From Actinoallomurus sp963823735 (GTDB lineage Bacteria; Actinomycetota; Actinomycetes; Streptosporangiales; Streptosporangiaceae): a stretch of 64,000 nt of DNA. Positions 35,107 through 44,121 of the stretch are shown piece after piece. Made by a program: the position numbers and the translations under genes. The notes below the pieces were generated by a model. That model saw only the letters and a list, made by a program, of their open reading frames with translations. It made no database searches and was not told where the DNA came from. The stretch covers positions 1,488,001-1,552,000 of the forward strand of contig CAWGMO010000003.1 of NCBI GenBank assembly GCA_963823735.1, given 5' to 3'. How positions within the stretch are numbered: position 1 is the stretch's first letter; every line of letters starts with the position of its first letter.

Positions 35107-35595
35107 CTAGCTCGCCCCGGCCGGGACCGCGGTGAGTGAGGTGAGCTTCCAGTCCTTGCCCGTACGCGCCAGCACGGCCGTGAACCGCTTCCGGCCTGGT
35201 TCCGCCGTGCCCAGTCTCACCTGCACTGTCGCGATCACCTGGGCCGTGCCGGCGTGCGTGTCGAGTTCGGTGACGGCGAGGTCCGTTACGGTGCCGACCG
35301 CCGCGACCTGGGCCTGTTCGATCTTCTGCTTGTTCTCCGCCGACGTACGCCGCAGCTCGTCCCGCAGCGGCCCCGTGGAGGCGTCCAGCCAGCGCCGCAG
35401 CCCGGCGTCGCTGGACGCCGGGTCGAGCGTGTTCAAGGTGGCGATCTCCTGCCGCCCGGCGAGGCGTACCTCGTCGCGGGCCTTGGCGAAGGTCACGGAG
35501 GAGGAGTGGCCGCTCTGCCAGTACATCCAGCCGGACCAGCCGAGGAACGCGGCGGAGGCGACGGCCAGTCCCGAGGCGATGAGGGTGCGAGGCAT
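35107..35595 (-). CDS. Mce-associated membrane protein 1
   Basis: A 162-residue protein with an N-terminal membrane anchor (LIASGLAVASAAFLGWSGWMYW) and a compact Mas domain (ARDEVRLAGRQEIATLNTLDP, RWLDASTGPLRDEL). ATG 35595 overlaps the mceF stop by one base, so it is co-translated with the Mce operon. It probably stabilises or regulates the Mce complex in the envelope. Confidence 0.85.
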   Translation of the reverse strand: MPRTLIASGLAVASAAFLGWSGWMYWQSGHSSSVTFAKARDEVRLAGRQEIATLNTLDPASSDAGLRRWLDASTGPLRDELRRTSAENKQKIEQAQVAAVGTVTDLAVTELDTHAGTAQVIATVQVRLGTAEPGRKRFTAVLARTGKDWKLTSLTAVPAGAS

Positions 35596-36833
35596 CAGCG
35601 GGTCAGTCCCATCAGGCGTCCCATGTCGTCCGGTCCCGGCGGGAGGCCCGGCAGGCCGAGTGCTCCGGGCAGGGCCGCCTGGGTCACCGAGGAGGTTCCG
35701 GGCTTGGCGGGCGTCGGCACGCCGCCCCCGTACGGCGCGTTGGCCGACCCGCGTACGTCGATTCCGCTGGAGGCGGGCGACTTGCAGGACGTCGCGGTGT
35801 TCAGCGGCGGCCCGGCCGTGGTGTCCAGGCCGTTCCGGTACGTCGTCTTCCCGTACCCGGACGTGCAGGGGAGCGGTGAGAAGAACGTCAGTGCCATGCC
35901 GAAGTCCGCGCCCTTGGAGTCGATCGCCGTCGCGCCCGCCGCGACCACCTGCGGGAGCCGTACGAGCAGCTCTTCGAGGCCGCGCTGGCGGGTGACGGCG
36001 ATGTCGGAGGTGGTGAGCAGGTTCGCCAGCATCACGCTGAGGCTCGGGTCGAGGTCGCGCAGCAGCCCGCTGATCTGTGTCGCGGCCGCCGGCGCGTTGG
36101 TGATCAGCCGGCGCAGGTCCGTGTCGGAGCTGTTGAGCTGGCCGGCGAGCAGCCGCGCGCTGTGGGCGAACGACACGAGCGCGTCGCCTTCGGCCCGCTG
36201 CGTGCCGAGCACGGTCCGGCTGTCGGTGATGAGCTGGTTCGTGTCCGCCGAGGAGTCGTCGGCGGCCTTGGTGAAGGTGCCGGCGGTGTCGAGCAGCGTC
36301 TGGAGGTTCTCGCCCTGCCCCTGGAACTCCTTGCCCAGCTCGTCGACGACGGTCCGCAGCGACGCCAGCGGCACCGAGGCGGTCAGGTCGTTGACGTTGG
36401 TGAGCAGGTTCGTGACCGGCGGCGGGATCTGGGTCGAGCTCTGCGCGATCGACGAGCCGTCGCGCAGGTACGGCCCGGTGGTGCCTGCCGGGCGCAGGTC
36501 GACGTACTCCTCGCCGACCGCCGACAGGTTCGCCACGACGGCCTGAAGGGAGGAGGGGATCGGCGGCGCGGAGTCCTTGATGTGCAGGTCGGCGCGTACG
36601 CCGGTGTCGGTGACCCGCAGCGAGCCGACCCGTCCGACCGACACGCCCCGGTAGGTGATGTCGGAGCCCGTGAACAGGCCGCCGGTCTCGGGGAGGTCCA
36701 TCGAGACGACGTAGTAACCCCGCAGGCCGACGAGACGGCCGAGGTCGGCGTACCGGTACCCGATGTAGCCGAGTACGAGCACGCCGATGACCAGGAAGGC
36801 GATGTTCTTGAGCCGGATGCCGAGTGTGAGCAT
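35595..36833 (-). CDS. mceF: MCE family protein MceF
   Basis: A 412-residue substrate-binding subunit. It has an N-terminal transmembrane helix (NIAFLVIGVLVLGYIGY), an MCE domain at about 38-115 (GGLFTGSDITYRGVSVGRVGSL, GEEYVDLRP), a long helical region and a Gly/Pro-rich C-terminus. The six Mce subunits are believed to form a tunnel carrying lipids from the outer envelope to the YrbE permease. It starts at 36833 where the mceE stop ends. Confidence 0.93.
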   Translation of the reverse strand: MLTLGIRLKNIAFLVIGVLVLGYIGYRYADLGRLVGLRGYYVVSMDLPETGGLFTGSDITYRGVSVGRVGSLRVTDTGVRADLHIKDSAPPIPSSLQAVVANLSAVGEEYVDLRPAGTTGPYLRDGSSIAQSSTQIPPPVTNLLTNVNDLTASVPLASLRTVVDELGKEFQGQGENLQTLLDTAGTFTKAADDSSADTNQLITDSRTVLGTQRAEGDALVSFAHSARLLAGQLNSSDTDLRRLITNAPAAATQISGLLRDLDPSLSVMLANLLTTSDIAVTRQRGLEELLVRLPQVVAAGATAIDSKGADFGMALTFFSPLPCTSGYGKTTYRNGLDTTAGPPLNTATSCKSPASSGIDVRGSANAPYGGGVPTPAKPGTSSVTQAALPGALGLPGLPPGPDDMGRLMGLTR

Positions 36834-38008
36834 CAGCCACCCCCGTTGGACGATGGCGAGACGGTCGGCGTGGTCCGAGGCGACCGTGAGGGATGCGAGG
36901 GATGCGAGGAAGCCGAAGGGCGCGTGCTGACGCCCCCGACCGGCGGCAGCGGCATCGGCGGCCCCTTGCGGCGCGCCGCGGCGGCGACCTTCGCGTCCGG
37001 GTCGAGCGGCGGGATCACCTGCGTGCCGGGGATCGCGGACATCGACAGGTAGGCGTTCAGGTAGTCGCCCTTGATCCCGTTGAGCACCTCGTCGGTGAAC
37101 GGGTAGGTCAGCAGCACCTGGAGCGACTTGGGCAGGTCGCGCCCTGCCGCCGCGAGGTTCCCCAGCGTCGGCGCGAGCGCGCGCAGGTCCGCGATCATGT
37201 CGGCCCTGCTGCGGTTCACGGTGGTGACCGCGACGCCGGACAGCGTCTCCAGCGACCGCAGCATGGTGACCAGCGACCCGCGCTGCTCGTCCAGGACCTT
37301 CAGGCCGGGGGACAGGTCGTCCAGCACGGTGCCGATCTGTTCCTTGCGCGACGCGAGCGTCGACGACAGCCGGTCCAGGCCGTCGAGGGCGTCCGTGATG
37401 TCACCGCGGCGGCCGTTGAGGTCCGTCACGAGCGTGTCGACGCGTTCGAGCATCGAGCGGATCTCCGGCTCGTTGCCGCTCAGCGCCTTGTTCAGCTCGA
37501 CGGTGATCGTGTGGAGCTGGCTGATGCCGCCGCCGTTCAGCAGCAGCGACAGCGCGCCGAAGACCTCCTCGACCTCCGGGTCGCGGTTCGTGCGCGACAT
37601 CGGGATCGTCGAGCCGGCGGTCAGCGTGCCCTGCCCGCTGCCGTCCGTCGGCGCGCTGAGCTGGATGTACTTCTCGCCGAGCAGGCTCGACTGGGCCAGC
37701 TGGGCGTACGCGTTGGCCGGCAGGTGGACCTTGCCGTTGACGAGCATGGTGACGTTCGCCGTCCAGCCGTTCCGCGGCAGCGTGATCTTGCTGACCCGGC
37801 CGACCGCCACGTCGTTGACCTTCACCGCGGCCTGCGGCACCAGGTCGTGCACGTTGGCGAACTGGGCGGTGACCTTGTACGGGTGTGAGCCCAGGTCGGC
37901 GCCGCCGGGCAGCGGCATGCCGTACAGGCCGCCGAAGCCGCCCGTGCCGCAGCCTCCCAGGGTCACCACCACCGTGATCGCGGTGACGGTCGCCTTCGTC
38001 GTGCGCAT
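36833..38008 (-). CDS. mceE: MCE family lipoprotein MceE (LprK-like)
   Basis: A 391-residue Mce subunit with a lipoprotein signal: the lipobox is VTLGGC with the lipidated Cys20. The MCE domain (about 45-120) reads FANVHDLVPQAAVKVNDVAVGRVSKI and ends at LGEKYIQLSAP. A helical region follows, then a Pro/Ser-rich C-terminus. In Mce operons the E subunit is the lipoprotein, which fits its place before mceF. The start overlaps the mceD stop (TGATG). Confidence 0.93.
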   Translation of the reverse strand: MRTTKATVTAITVVVTLGGCGTGGFGGLYGMPLPGGADLGSHPYKVTAQFANVHDLVPQAAVKVNDVAVGRVSKITLPRNGWTANVTMLVNGKVHLPANAYAQLAQSSLLGEKYIQLSAPTDGSGQGTLTAGSTIPMSRTNRDPEVEEVFGALSLLLNGGGISQLHTITVELNKALSGNEPEIRSMLERVDTLVTDLNGRRGDITDALDGLDRLSSTLASRKEQIGTVLDDLSPGLKVLDEQRGSLVTMLRSLETLSGVAVTTVNRSRADMIADLRALAPTLGNLAAAGRDLPKSLQVLLTYPFTDEVLNGIKGDYLNAYLSMSAIPGTQVIPPLDPDAKVAAAARRKGPPMPLPPVGGVSTRPSASSHPSHPSRSPRTTPTVSPSSNGGG

Positions 38009-39216
38009 CAGCGCCTCCCCGCGGACGATCCGTACACCTGGCCGACCGGAGGCAGTGGCAGCGGTGGAAGCGACTTCTGCCGCGACGACGGCACCGGCGT
38101 CAGGTTCCCGGGGTCGAGCCGGAACTTCCGGCACATCGCGGCCAGCTGCTTGGACGACGCGCCCGTCACCGAGCACACCTGGCTGCCCGCGCTGCCGCCG
38201 GAGGTGGCCGTGATCGGGCCGCCCATGCTCAGCTCGTTCAGGTCGCCGCGCCCGTCCAGTGTCTGGTTGACCGGGTCGTAGGCGTTCAGGACGTTGCCGG
38301 CCGCGAGCGGGATCGTGTCCATCGCCTCCGACAGCGACGCGCGCTGGTCGACGAGGATCTGCGTGATCGACGCCAGCTTCGTGACGTTCGACTTCAGCCG
38401 CTTCCGGTTGTCCTGGATGAAGCGCTTGACCGCGACCAGGGCGGTCGCGAGCTGCTTGAGCGCGCCGCCGAGGTTCTCGCGGTCGTCGGCGAGGAAGCCG
38501 TTCACCGAGGAGAGCTGCTGTTCGGCGAGGCGTACCTGGCCGTCGTTGCTCTTCAGCATGCTCGTGAACTTCTGGAGGTTCGTCAGGGTGGCGAACAGGT
38601 CGTCCTTGTTGCCGGCGAGCGTCTTCGACGCCTGCCCGAGCTGGTCGATCATGTTGCCGAGGTCCTTGCCGTTGCCGCCGAGGTTGGCCGCCCCGACGTC
38701 CAGCACGTCCGACAGCGCGCCCTTCTTGTTCGCGCCGTTCGGGCCGAGGGCCGTCGCCAGCCGGCTGATGCTGTCGTAGAGCTGGTCCAGCTCCACCGGC
38801 GTCGCCGTACGTGACGTCGGGATGACCGCGTGGTCGCCGAGCTTCGGGCCCGTGGTGTACGCGGGGGAGAGCTGGATGTAGCGGTCGGCGACGATGCTCG
38901 GCGCCACCACGACGGCGTCGACGCCGGCCGGCACCGCCACCCCGTGGTCGAGCGTCATCCTCACGCGCACCTGGCGGCCCTCCGGACGCACCGAGTCGAT
39001 CCGGCCGACCCGTACGCCGAGGATCCGCAGGTCCGAGCCCGCGTAGACGCCGACCGCCTGGCTGAAGTAGGCGGTCAGTCTCGTCGGCGCGGGCCGCGAC
39101 AGGACGTACATCGCTCCGGCGATCACGACGACCAGCGCGACGAAGGCGCTGATCACGGCACCCCACGGGTGCGGTTTCGGCGTGGCCTTGGAGGAGGCCG
39201 GCTTGAGCAGGGACAT
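38008..39216 (-). CDS. mceD: MCE family protein MceD
   Basis: A 402-residue Mce subunit. It has a transmembrane helix at about 19-42 (AVISAFVALVVVIAGAMYVLS), an MCE domain (FSQAVGVYAGSDLRILGVRVGRIDSV, ADRYIQLSPAY), a long helical region with NGFLADDRENLGGAL and a Pro-rich end (LPPLPLPPVGQVYG). The start overlaps the mceC stop. Confidence 0.93.
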   Translation of the reverse strand: MSLLKPASSKATPKPHPWGAVISAFVALVVVIAGAMYVLSRPAPTRLTAYFSQAVGVYAGSDLRILGVRVGRIDSVRPEGRQVRVRMTLDHGVAVPAGVDAVVVAPSIVADRYIQLSPAYTTGPKLGDHAVIPTSRTATPVELDQLYDSISRLATALGPNGANKKGALSDVLDVGAANLGGNGKDLGNMIDQLGQASKTLAGNKDDLFATLTNLQKFTSMLKSNDGQVRLAEQQLSSVNGFLADDRENLGGALKQLATALVAVKRFIQDNRKRLKSNVTKLASITQILVDQRASLSEAMDTIPLAAGNVLNAYDPVNQTLDGRGDLNELSMGGPITATSGGSAGSQVCSVTGASSKQLAAMCRKFRLDPGNLTPVPSSRQKSLPPLPLPPVGQVYGSSAGRR

Positions 39217-40226
39217 CAGGCGCCGCCTTGCTTCGGTGGCATGCATCCGGTCGCCGGCGGGGTGCCCGGCGGCAGGTAGTTCTTGGGGATCAGCCCGCAC
39301 AGGTAGCTGTCGAACCAGCGGCCGTTGCCGAGCGTGTTGCCGACGAGCCGGTAGTACGGCCCGGCGATCGCCAGGGCGTGGTCGAGGCTGCCCTGGTTCC
39401 GCAGGAGCGTCGCTGTGACCTGGTCGAGGGCCTTCAGCGCCGGGCCGATCTGGTCCTGGTTGTCCTGGACGATGCCGGTGAGGTCCTCCGACAGCGACTG
39501 GGTGCCCAGCAGCAGCGAGTGGATGGCGTTCCGGCGCCGCTGGATCTCGCCGAGCAGCAGGTTCCCGTCGCGCAGCAGCGACTCGAAGCTGGAGTTCTGC
39601 GCGGACAGCGTCGCGGTGATCTTCTTGGTGCCGTTCAGCAGCTGGGCCAGCTGGGTGTCCCGCGAGGAGATCGTCTTGGACAGCGCCGACAGGCCCTGGA
39701 CCGCCTTGCGGACGTTCGGCGGCGTGTTGCGGAACGTCTCGGAGATCGCCTCCAGGCTCTGCCCGAGCTTGTCGCTGTCGAGCTCCCCGAGCGTGCCGCC
39801 GAGCTGGTTGAACGCCTGCGTGACGTCGTACGGCGAGGTCGTGCGGCTGGAGGGGATCCGGCGGGAGGGGTTCTGTCTCCCCACGCCGAGCGGGTCGACG
39901 GCCAGGTACTTCTCGCCCAGCAGCGTCTTGATCATGATCGAGGCGGTGCTGGCGTCGCCGACCCAGGTGTCCTTCACGCGGAAGGAGACCTTGACCTGCC
40001 CGTGGTCCAGGGCGACTCCGGTGACCTTGCCGACCTTCACCCCGGCGACGCGTACCTCGTTTCCGGAGTTCAGCCCGGCCGACTCGGTGAAGTCCGCGGT
40101 GTAGGTGGTGCCGCCGCCGATGACGGGCAGGTCGTCGGCGGCGTACGCGGCCGAGCCGAGCCCGACCAGGACCGCCAGGCCGACCACGGCGACGATGACC
40201 GGGTTGCGCTCCCGTATCGGTTTCAC
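39216..40226 (-). CDS. mceC: MCE family protein MceC
   Basis: A 336-residue Mce subunit. The N-terminus has a transmembrane helix (NPVIVAVVGLAVLVGLGSAAY), the MCE domain reads FTESAGLNSGNEVRVAGVKVGKVTGV to LLGEKYLAVDP, and a helical region follows with a C-terminal Cys pair (DSYLCGLIP, GCMPPKQGG). GTG 40226 overlaps the mceB stop (GTGA). Confidence 0.93.
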   Translation of the reverse strand: MKPIRERNPVIVAVVGLAVLVGLGSAAYAADDLPVIGGGTTYTADFTESAGLNSGNEVRVAGVKVGKVTGVALDHGQVKVSFRVKDTWVGDASTASIMIKTLLGEKYLAVDPLGVGRQNPSRRIPSSRTTSPYDVTQAFNQLGGTLGELDSDKLGQSLEAISETFRNTPPNVRKAVQGLSALSKTISSRDTQLAQLLNGTKKITATLSAQNSSFESLLRDGNLLLGEIQRRRNAIHSLLLGTQSLSEDLTGIVQDNQDQIGPALKALDQVTATLLRNQGSLDHALAIAGPYYRLVGNTLGNGRWFDSYLCGLIPKNYLPPGTPPATGCMPPKQGGA

Positions 40227-41269
40227 GACGTGCACCTCGATTCGGTGACCGGGATGCCGGTCGGCGGCGGGCCGGTGGGCGCCGGGCCGCTCGTGTCCCA
40301 CGTCACGCCGGAGACCGTCGCCTGGCACATGAAGAGGTTCAGCCATGAGCCGTACGAGGTGATGCGGGAGACGGCCTGCATCTTCGTCGGCAGCTTCTGC
40401 AGGAAGCCCTCCACCAGCGGCTGGTCCCGGTTGAGGTTGGACGAGACCTTGCCGAGGTTGCCGATGTCCTGTTTCAGCGGGTCGCGTACCGGCCCGAGCA
40501 GGCCGGCGGTGCTGGTCGTCAGGTCGGAGATCGCGCTGACCGCCTCGCCGATCGGCCTGCGGTCCGCGGCGAAGCCGTGCACCAGCTCCCGCAGCGTCTC
40601 GATCAGGTTGTCGAACCGCCCCTCGCGGGAGTTCACCGTGTTCACGACGGTGGTCAGGTTGTCGATCACCCGGCCGATCACGGCGTCCTTGCCGGCCAGC
40701 GTGGTGGTCAGCGACCCGACCGTGGCGATGAGCTGGCCGACGGTGGTGCCCTCGCCCTGCAGCACCTGGACGATCTCGCCGGAGAGCTGGTTGACGTCCT
40801 TGGGGGACAGGGCCTGGAACAGCGGCTGGAAGCCGTTGAAGAGCTGGGTGAGGTTCAGCGCCGGGGTCGTGCGCTCCAGCGGGATCGTCCCGCCTCGGCG
40901 CAACGACCCGTTGACCGGGCCCACGCCCTGGTCCAGCTCGACGTACCGCTGGCCGACCAGGTTGAGGTACTTGATCGACGCGGTGACCGACCCGGGCAGC
41001 GTACGGTCCGCCTTGACGGAGAAGCGCACCTTGGCGACCCGCCGGTCGGCCACGCTGATGCTCTCGACCTGCCCGACGCGCACACCGGCGATGCGCACGC
41101 TGTCGCCGGTGTTCAGGCCGGTCACGTCGGTGAACCTGGCGTTGTAGCCGACGGTCCCGCCGACTCCACTGCCCGCGATGCTGATCGCCAGCACGGCGGT
41201 GGCCAGCACCGTCACGACGATGAAGACGATCGACTTGACGAGCGGCCCGGCGAGGCTCTTGCGCTTCAC
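40223..41269 (-). CDS. mceB: MCE family protein MceB
   Basis: A 348-residue Mce subunit. The transmembrane helix is SIVFIVVTVLATAVLAISIAG. The MCE domain reads FTDVTGLNTGDSVRIAGVRVGQVESI to NLVGQRYVELDQG, and the helical region ends with WLNLFMCQATVSG. GTG 41269 overlaps the mceA stop (GTGA), which supports translational coupling. Confidence 0.93.
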   Translation of the reverse strand: MKRKSLAGPLVKSIVFIVVTVLATAVLAISIAGSGVGGTVGYNARFTDVTGLNTGDSVRIAGVRVGQVESISVADRRVAKVRFSVKADRTLPGSVTASIKYLNLVGQRYVELDQGVGPVNGSLRRGGTIPLERTTPALNLTQLFNGFQPLFQALSPKDVNQLSGEIVQVLQGEGTTVGQLIATVGSLTTTLAGKDAVIGRVIDNLTTVVNTVNSREGRFDNLIETLRELVHGFAADRRPIGEAVSAISDLTTSTAGLLGPVRDPLKQDIGNLGKVSSNLNRDQPLVEGFLQKLPTKMQAVSRITSYGSWLNLFMCQATVSGVTWDTSGPAPTGPPPTGIPVTESRCTS

Positions 41270-42510
41270 TTCAGCTTCACCTCCGTGCCGCGGTAGAGCG
41301 GTCCGACGAGCACGCTGCTCCAGTCCGGCATGTTCTGCGGCGGCTTGCCCGCTCCGGGCGCCAGCAGCTCGTTGACCAGGTTGTTCTCGCCCGGCGAGTT
41401 GGGCAGGCCGAGGTCGTCCGTGCCGCCGTTGCTCACCGGCACGCCGCGGTACGGGACCGAGTAGCAGTGCGGGCCGCCGGTCGCGCCGTACACCGGCGTG
41501 TCGCGGCCGGGCACGTACTTGCCGAGCGAGGGGACCACGTGCACGGTCACGTGCAGGCCGTGCTCGGAGGTGCCCTTGCCGAGCGCGCGGTCCATCGCGG
41601 GGACGAAGTCGCTGAGCATCTTCAGCGTGCAGGGGAACTCCGGCGAGTACCGCGCGAGCTTCTCCAGGCTGGGCCGGCTGTCGGCGGACAGCCGGATGAT
41701 GTTGGTGGAGTTGGCCCGCAGGAACGCCGTGATGTCCTGGGAGGAGGACGTCACCGAGTCGTACAGCCGTCCGAGGTTGGCGCGCTGGTCGACGATGGTC
41801 CGGCTCGTCGTGGTGAAGTCGGTCAGCGCCTGCAGGATGTCCGGCGCGGCCTGCCCGTACACCCGCGTGACCTGCACCAGGTCGGAGATGTCGCGGTTGA
41901 GCTGGGGGAGCTTGGGGTTCAGCTTCGCCAGGTACGCGTCGAAGCGCACCAGCGTCTGCCCCAGCTCGGTGCCGCGTCCCTGGAGGGCCTGGGCGACCGC
42001 GGTGAGCGTCGCCGACAGCTTCTCCGGCTGCACCGCCGTCAGCAGCGGCAAGACGTTCTGCAGGACCTGTTCCAGCTCGATCGCGTTGCTCGTACGGTCC
42101 TGGGAGATCACGCTGCCGGCGGTGAGCCGCTGCGGCGTGGGGTCCGGCGGCGGGATCAGCGCGACGTACCGCTCGCCGAACAGCGTGGTCGGCAGCATCT
42201 GGGCGGTCACGTTGGCGGGCAGCTCCCTGAGCATGCCCGGCTTGATCGCCAGCCGCAGCCGCGCGCCGCTGCCGTCCGCGGAGATGTCGCGCACCTCGCC
42301 GACGACGCTGCCGCGCAGCTTCACGTCCGCGTGCGGGTGCATCTCGTTGCCGACGCTGCTCGTCCGCAGCGACACCATCGCGACGTCGGTGAACCTCTTC
42401 TGGAAGACGGCGATCGACAGCCACACGAGCAGGCAGATCACCATCAGGAACGCGACGCCGATCAGGCGCCGCCGTACCTTGACCCCCGTGGGGTCCCCGG
42501 CGCTGATCAT
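41266..42510 (-). CDS. mceA: MCE family protein MceA
   Basis: A 414-residue Mce subunit, first of the six. The transmembrane helix is at about 15-37 (LIGVAFLMVICLLVWLSIAVF). The MCE domain covers about 45-125 (VGNEMHPHADVKLRGSVVGEV to LFGERYVALIPP). The helical region contains LPQLNRDISDLVQV, and the C-terminal part is a Cys-containing loop region. ATG 42510 overlaps the YrbEB stop (ATGA). Confidence 0.93.
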   Translation of the reverse strand: MISAGDPTGVKVRRRLIGVAFLMVICLLVWLSIAVFQKRFTDVAMVSLRTSSVGNEMHPHADVKLRGSVVGEVRDISADGSGARLRLAIKPGMLRELPANVTAQMLPTTLFGERYVALIPPPDPTPQRLTAGSVISQDRTSNAIELEQVLQNVLPLLTAVQPEKLSATLTAVAQALQGRGTELGQTLVRFDAYLAKLNPKLPQLNRDISDLVQVTRVYGQAAPDILQALTDFTTTSRTIVDQRANLGRLYDSVTSSSQDITAFLRANSTNIIRLSADSRPSLEKLARYSPEFPCTLKMLSDFVPAMDRALGKGTSEHGLHVTVHVVPSLGKYVPGRDTPVYGATGGPHCYSVPYRGVPVSNGGTDDLGLPNSPGENNLVNELLAPGAGKPPQNMPDWSSVLVGPLYRGTEVKLK

Positions 42511-43337
42511 CCGGCCACCTTCACCGTGGTGGTGGCACCCCAGATCGCCAGGCTGAGGAAGAAGTCGGTCAGGCTGATCAGCACGATCGACGTCCGTACG
42601 GCCCGGCCGACCGCGACGCCGACCCCGGAGGGGCCGCCGGAGGCGCGGTAGCCGTAGTAGCAGTGGGCCAGGATCACCATCACGCTGAAGACCAGGACCT
42701 TCCCGAACGACCACAGCACGTCCGTGGAGGACAGGAACTGCCCGAAGTAGTGGTCGTACGTGCCGGGGGACTGGCCGTTGACCAGCACCGTGATCTCACG
42801 CGACGCGACGTACGAGCTGAGCAGCCCGATGCCGTACAGCGGGACGATCGCCACCGCGCCGGCCGCGATCCGCGTGGTCACGAGGTACGGCAGGCTCGCC
42901 ACGCCCATGCCCTCCAGCGCGTCGACCTCCTCGTTGATCCGCATCGCGCCGAGCTGCGCGGTGAACCCGGCCCCGACCGTCGCCGACAGCGCCAGCCCGG
43001 CGACCAGCGGCGCGATCTCGCGGGTGTTGAAGTAGGCCGACACGAAGCCGGTGAACGCCGACGTGCCGATCTGGTTCAGCGCGGCGTACCCCTGGAGGCC
43101 GACGACGGTGCCGGTGAACAGGGTCATGGCGATCATCACGCCGATCGTGCCGCCGATGACGCCGAGCGCGCCGCTGCCGAAGGTCACCTCGGCGAGCAGC
43201 CGCCGTATCTCCCTCAGGTAGCGGCGGAGCGCGCGCGGCAGCCACAGCAGGGCCAGGACGTAGAACGTCAGCTGGTCGCCCAGCGTGTCCAGCCAGGAGA
43301 GCCGCCGGTCGAGGTTCAGGCGGGATGGCATCCCCAT
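42507..43337 (-). CDS. yrbEB: YrbE/MlaE-type ABC permease B
   Basis: A 276-residue integral membrane permease of the MlaE family with about five hydrophobic helices and the family motif EEVDALEGMGVASLPYLVTTR, which contacts the ATPase. Together with the A permease it forms the transport channel beneath the Mce tunnel. Two ATG codons (43337, 43331) are possible starts. It begins four bases after the A permease. Confidence 0.93.
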   Translation of the reverse strand: MGMPSRLNLDRRLSWLDTLGDQLTFYVLALLWLPRALRRYLREIRRLLAEVTFGSGALGVIGGTIGVMIAMTLFTGTVVGLQGYAALNQIGTSAFTGFVSAYFNTREIAPLVAGLALSATVGAGFTAQLGAMRINEEVDALEGMGVASLPYLVTTRIAAGAVAIVPLYGIGLLSSYVASREITVLVNGQSPGTYDHYFGQFLSSTDVLWSFGKVLVFSVMVILAHCYYGYRASGGPSGVGVAVGRAVRTSIVLISLTDFFLSLAIWGATTTVKVAG

Positions 43338-43341
43338 CGGT

Positions 43342-44121
43342 TCAGCTTCCCTTCGGGGGGACGACCTGCAGGTAGATGGCCGTGAGAACGAGGTTCACGA
43401 AGAACAGCAGCAGGAAGGCGATGACGACCGACTGGTTCACCGCGTCCCCGACGCCCTTCGGGCCGCCCTTCGGGTTCAGGCCGCGGTGCGCGGCGACCGT
43501 GCCGGCGATGAAGCCGAACAGCACCGCCTTGATCTCGCTGATGTACAGGTCGGGCAGGTGGGCGAGGGCGGAGAAGCTGGCGAGGTACGCGCCGGGGGTG
43601 CCGCCCTGCATGATCACGTTGAAGAAGTAGCCGCCGAGGACGCCGACCACCGAGACCAGGCCGTTGAGGAACAGCGCGACGAGCATGGCCGCCAGGACCC
43701 GGGGCACGATCAGCCGCTGGATCGGCGAGACGCCCATGACGACCATCGCGTCGATCTCCTCGCGGATCGTCCGCGAGCCGATGTCCGCGCAGATCGCCGA
43801 GCCGCCCGCCCCCGCGATGAGGAGCGCCACGATCAGCGGGCTCGCCTGCTGGATGACCGCGAGCACGCTGGCGGCGCCGGTGAACGACTGCGCGCCGAGC
43901 TGCTGGGTGAGCGAGCCGACCTGCAGCGCGATCACCGCGCCGAACGGGATCGACACGAGCGCGGTCGGCAGGATCGTCACGCTCGCGATGAACCAGAACT
44001 GCTCGACGAGCTCCCGGCCCTGGAAGGGGCGCTTGAACATCGAGCCGAGCACCGAGACGGCGAGCGCGAACAGCTTTCCGGTCTCGCGCAGCGCGCCGGT
44101 CCCCGGCACGGTGGTGTTCAC
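43342..44121 (-). CDS. yrbEA: YrbE/MlaE-type ABC permease A
   Basis: A 259-residue MlaE-family permease with hydrophobic helices and the coupling motif REEIDAMVVMGVSPIQRLIVPR. It carries the GG-rich segment NPKGGPKGVGDAVNQSVV before the last helix. GTG 44121 overlaps the ATPase stop, so ATPase and permease are made together. Confidence 0.93.
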   Translation of the reverse strand: MNTTVPGTGALRETGKLFALAVSVLGSMFKRPFQGRELVEQFWFIASVTILPTALVSIPFGAVIALQVGSLTQQLGAQSFTGAASVLAVIQQASPLIVALLIAGAGGSAICADIGSRTIREEIDAMVVMGVSPIQRLIVPRVLAAMLVALFLNGLVSVVGVLGGYFFNVIMQGGTPGAYLASFSALAHLPDLYISEIKAVLFGFIAGTVAAHRGLNPKGGPKGVGDAVNQSVVIAFLLLFFVNLVLTAIYLQVVPPKGS

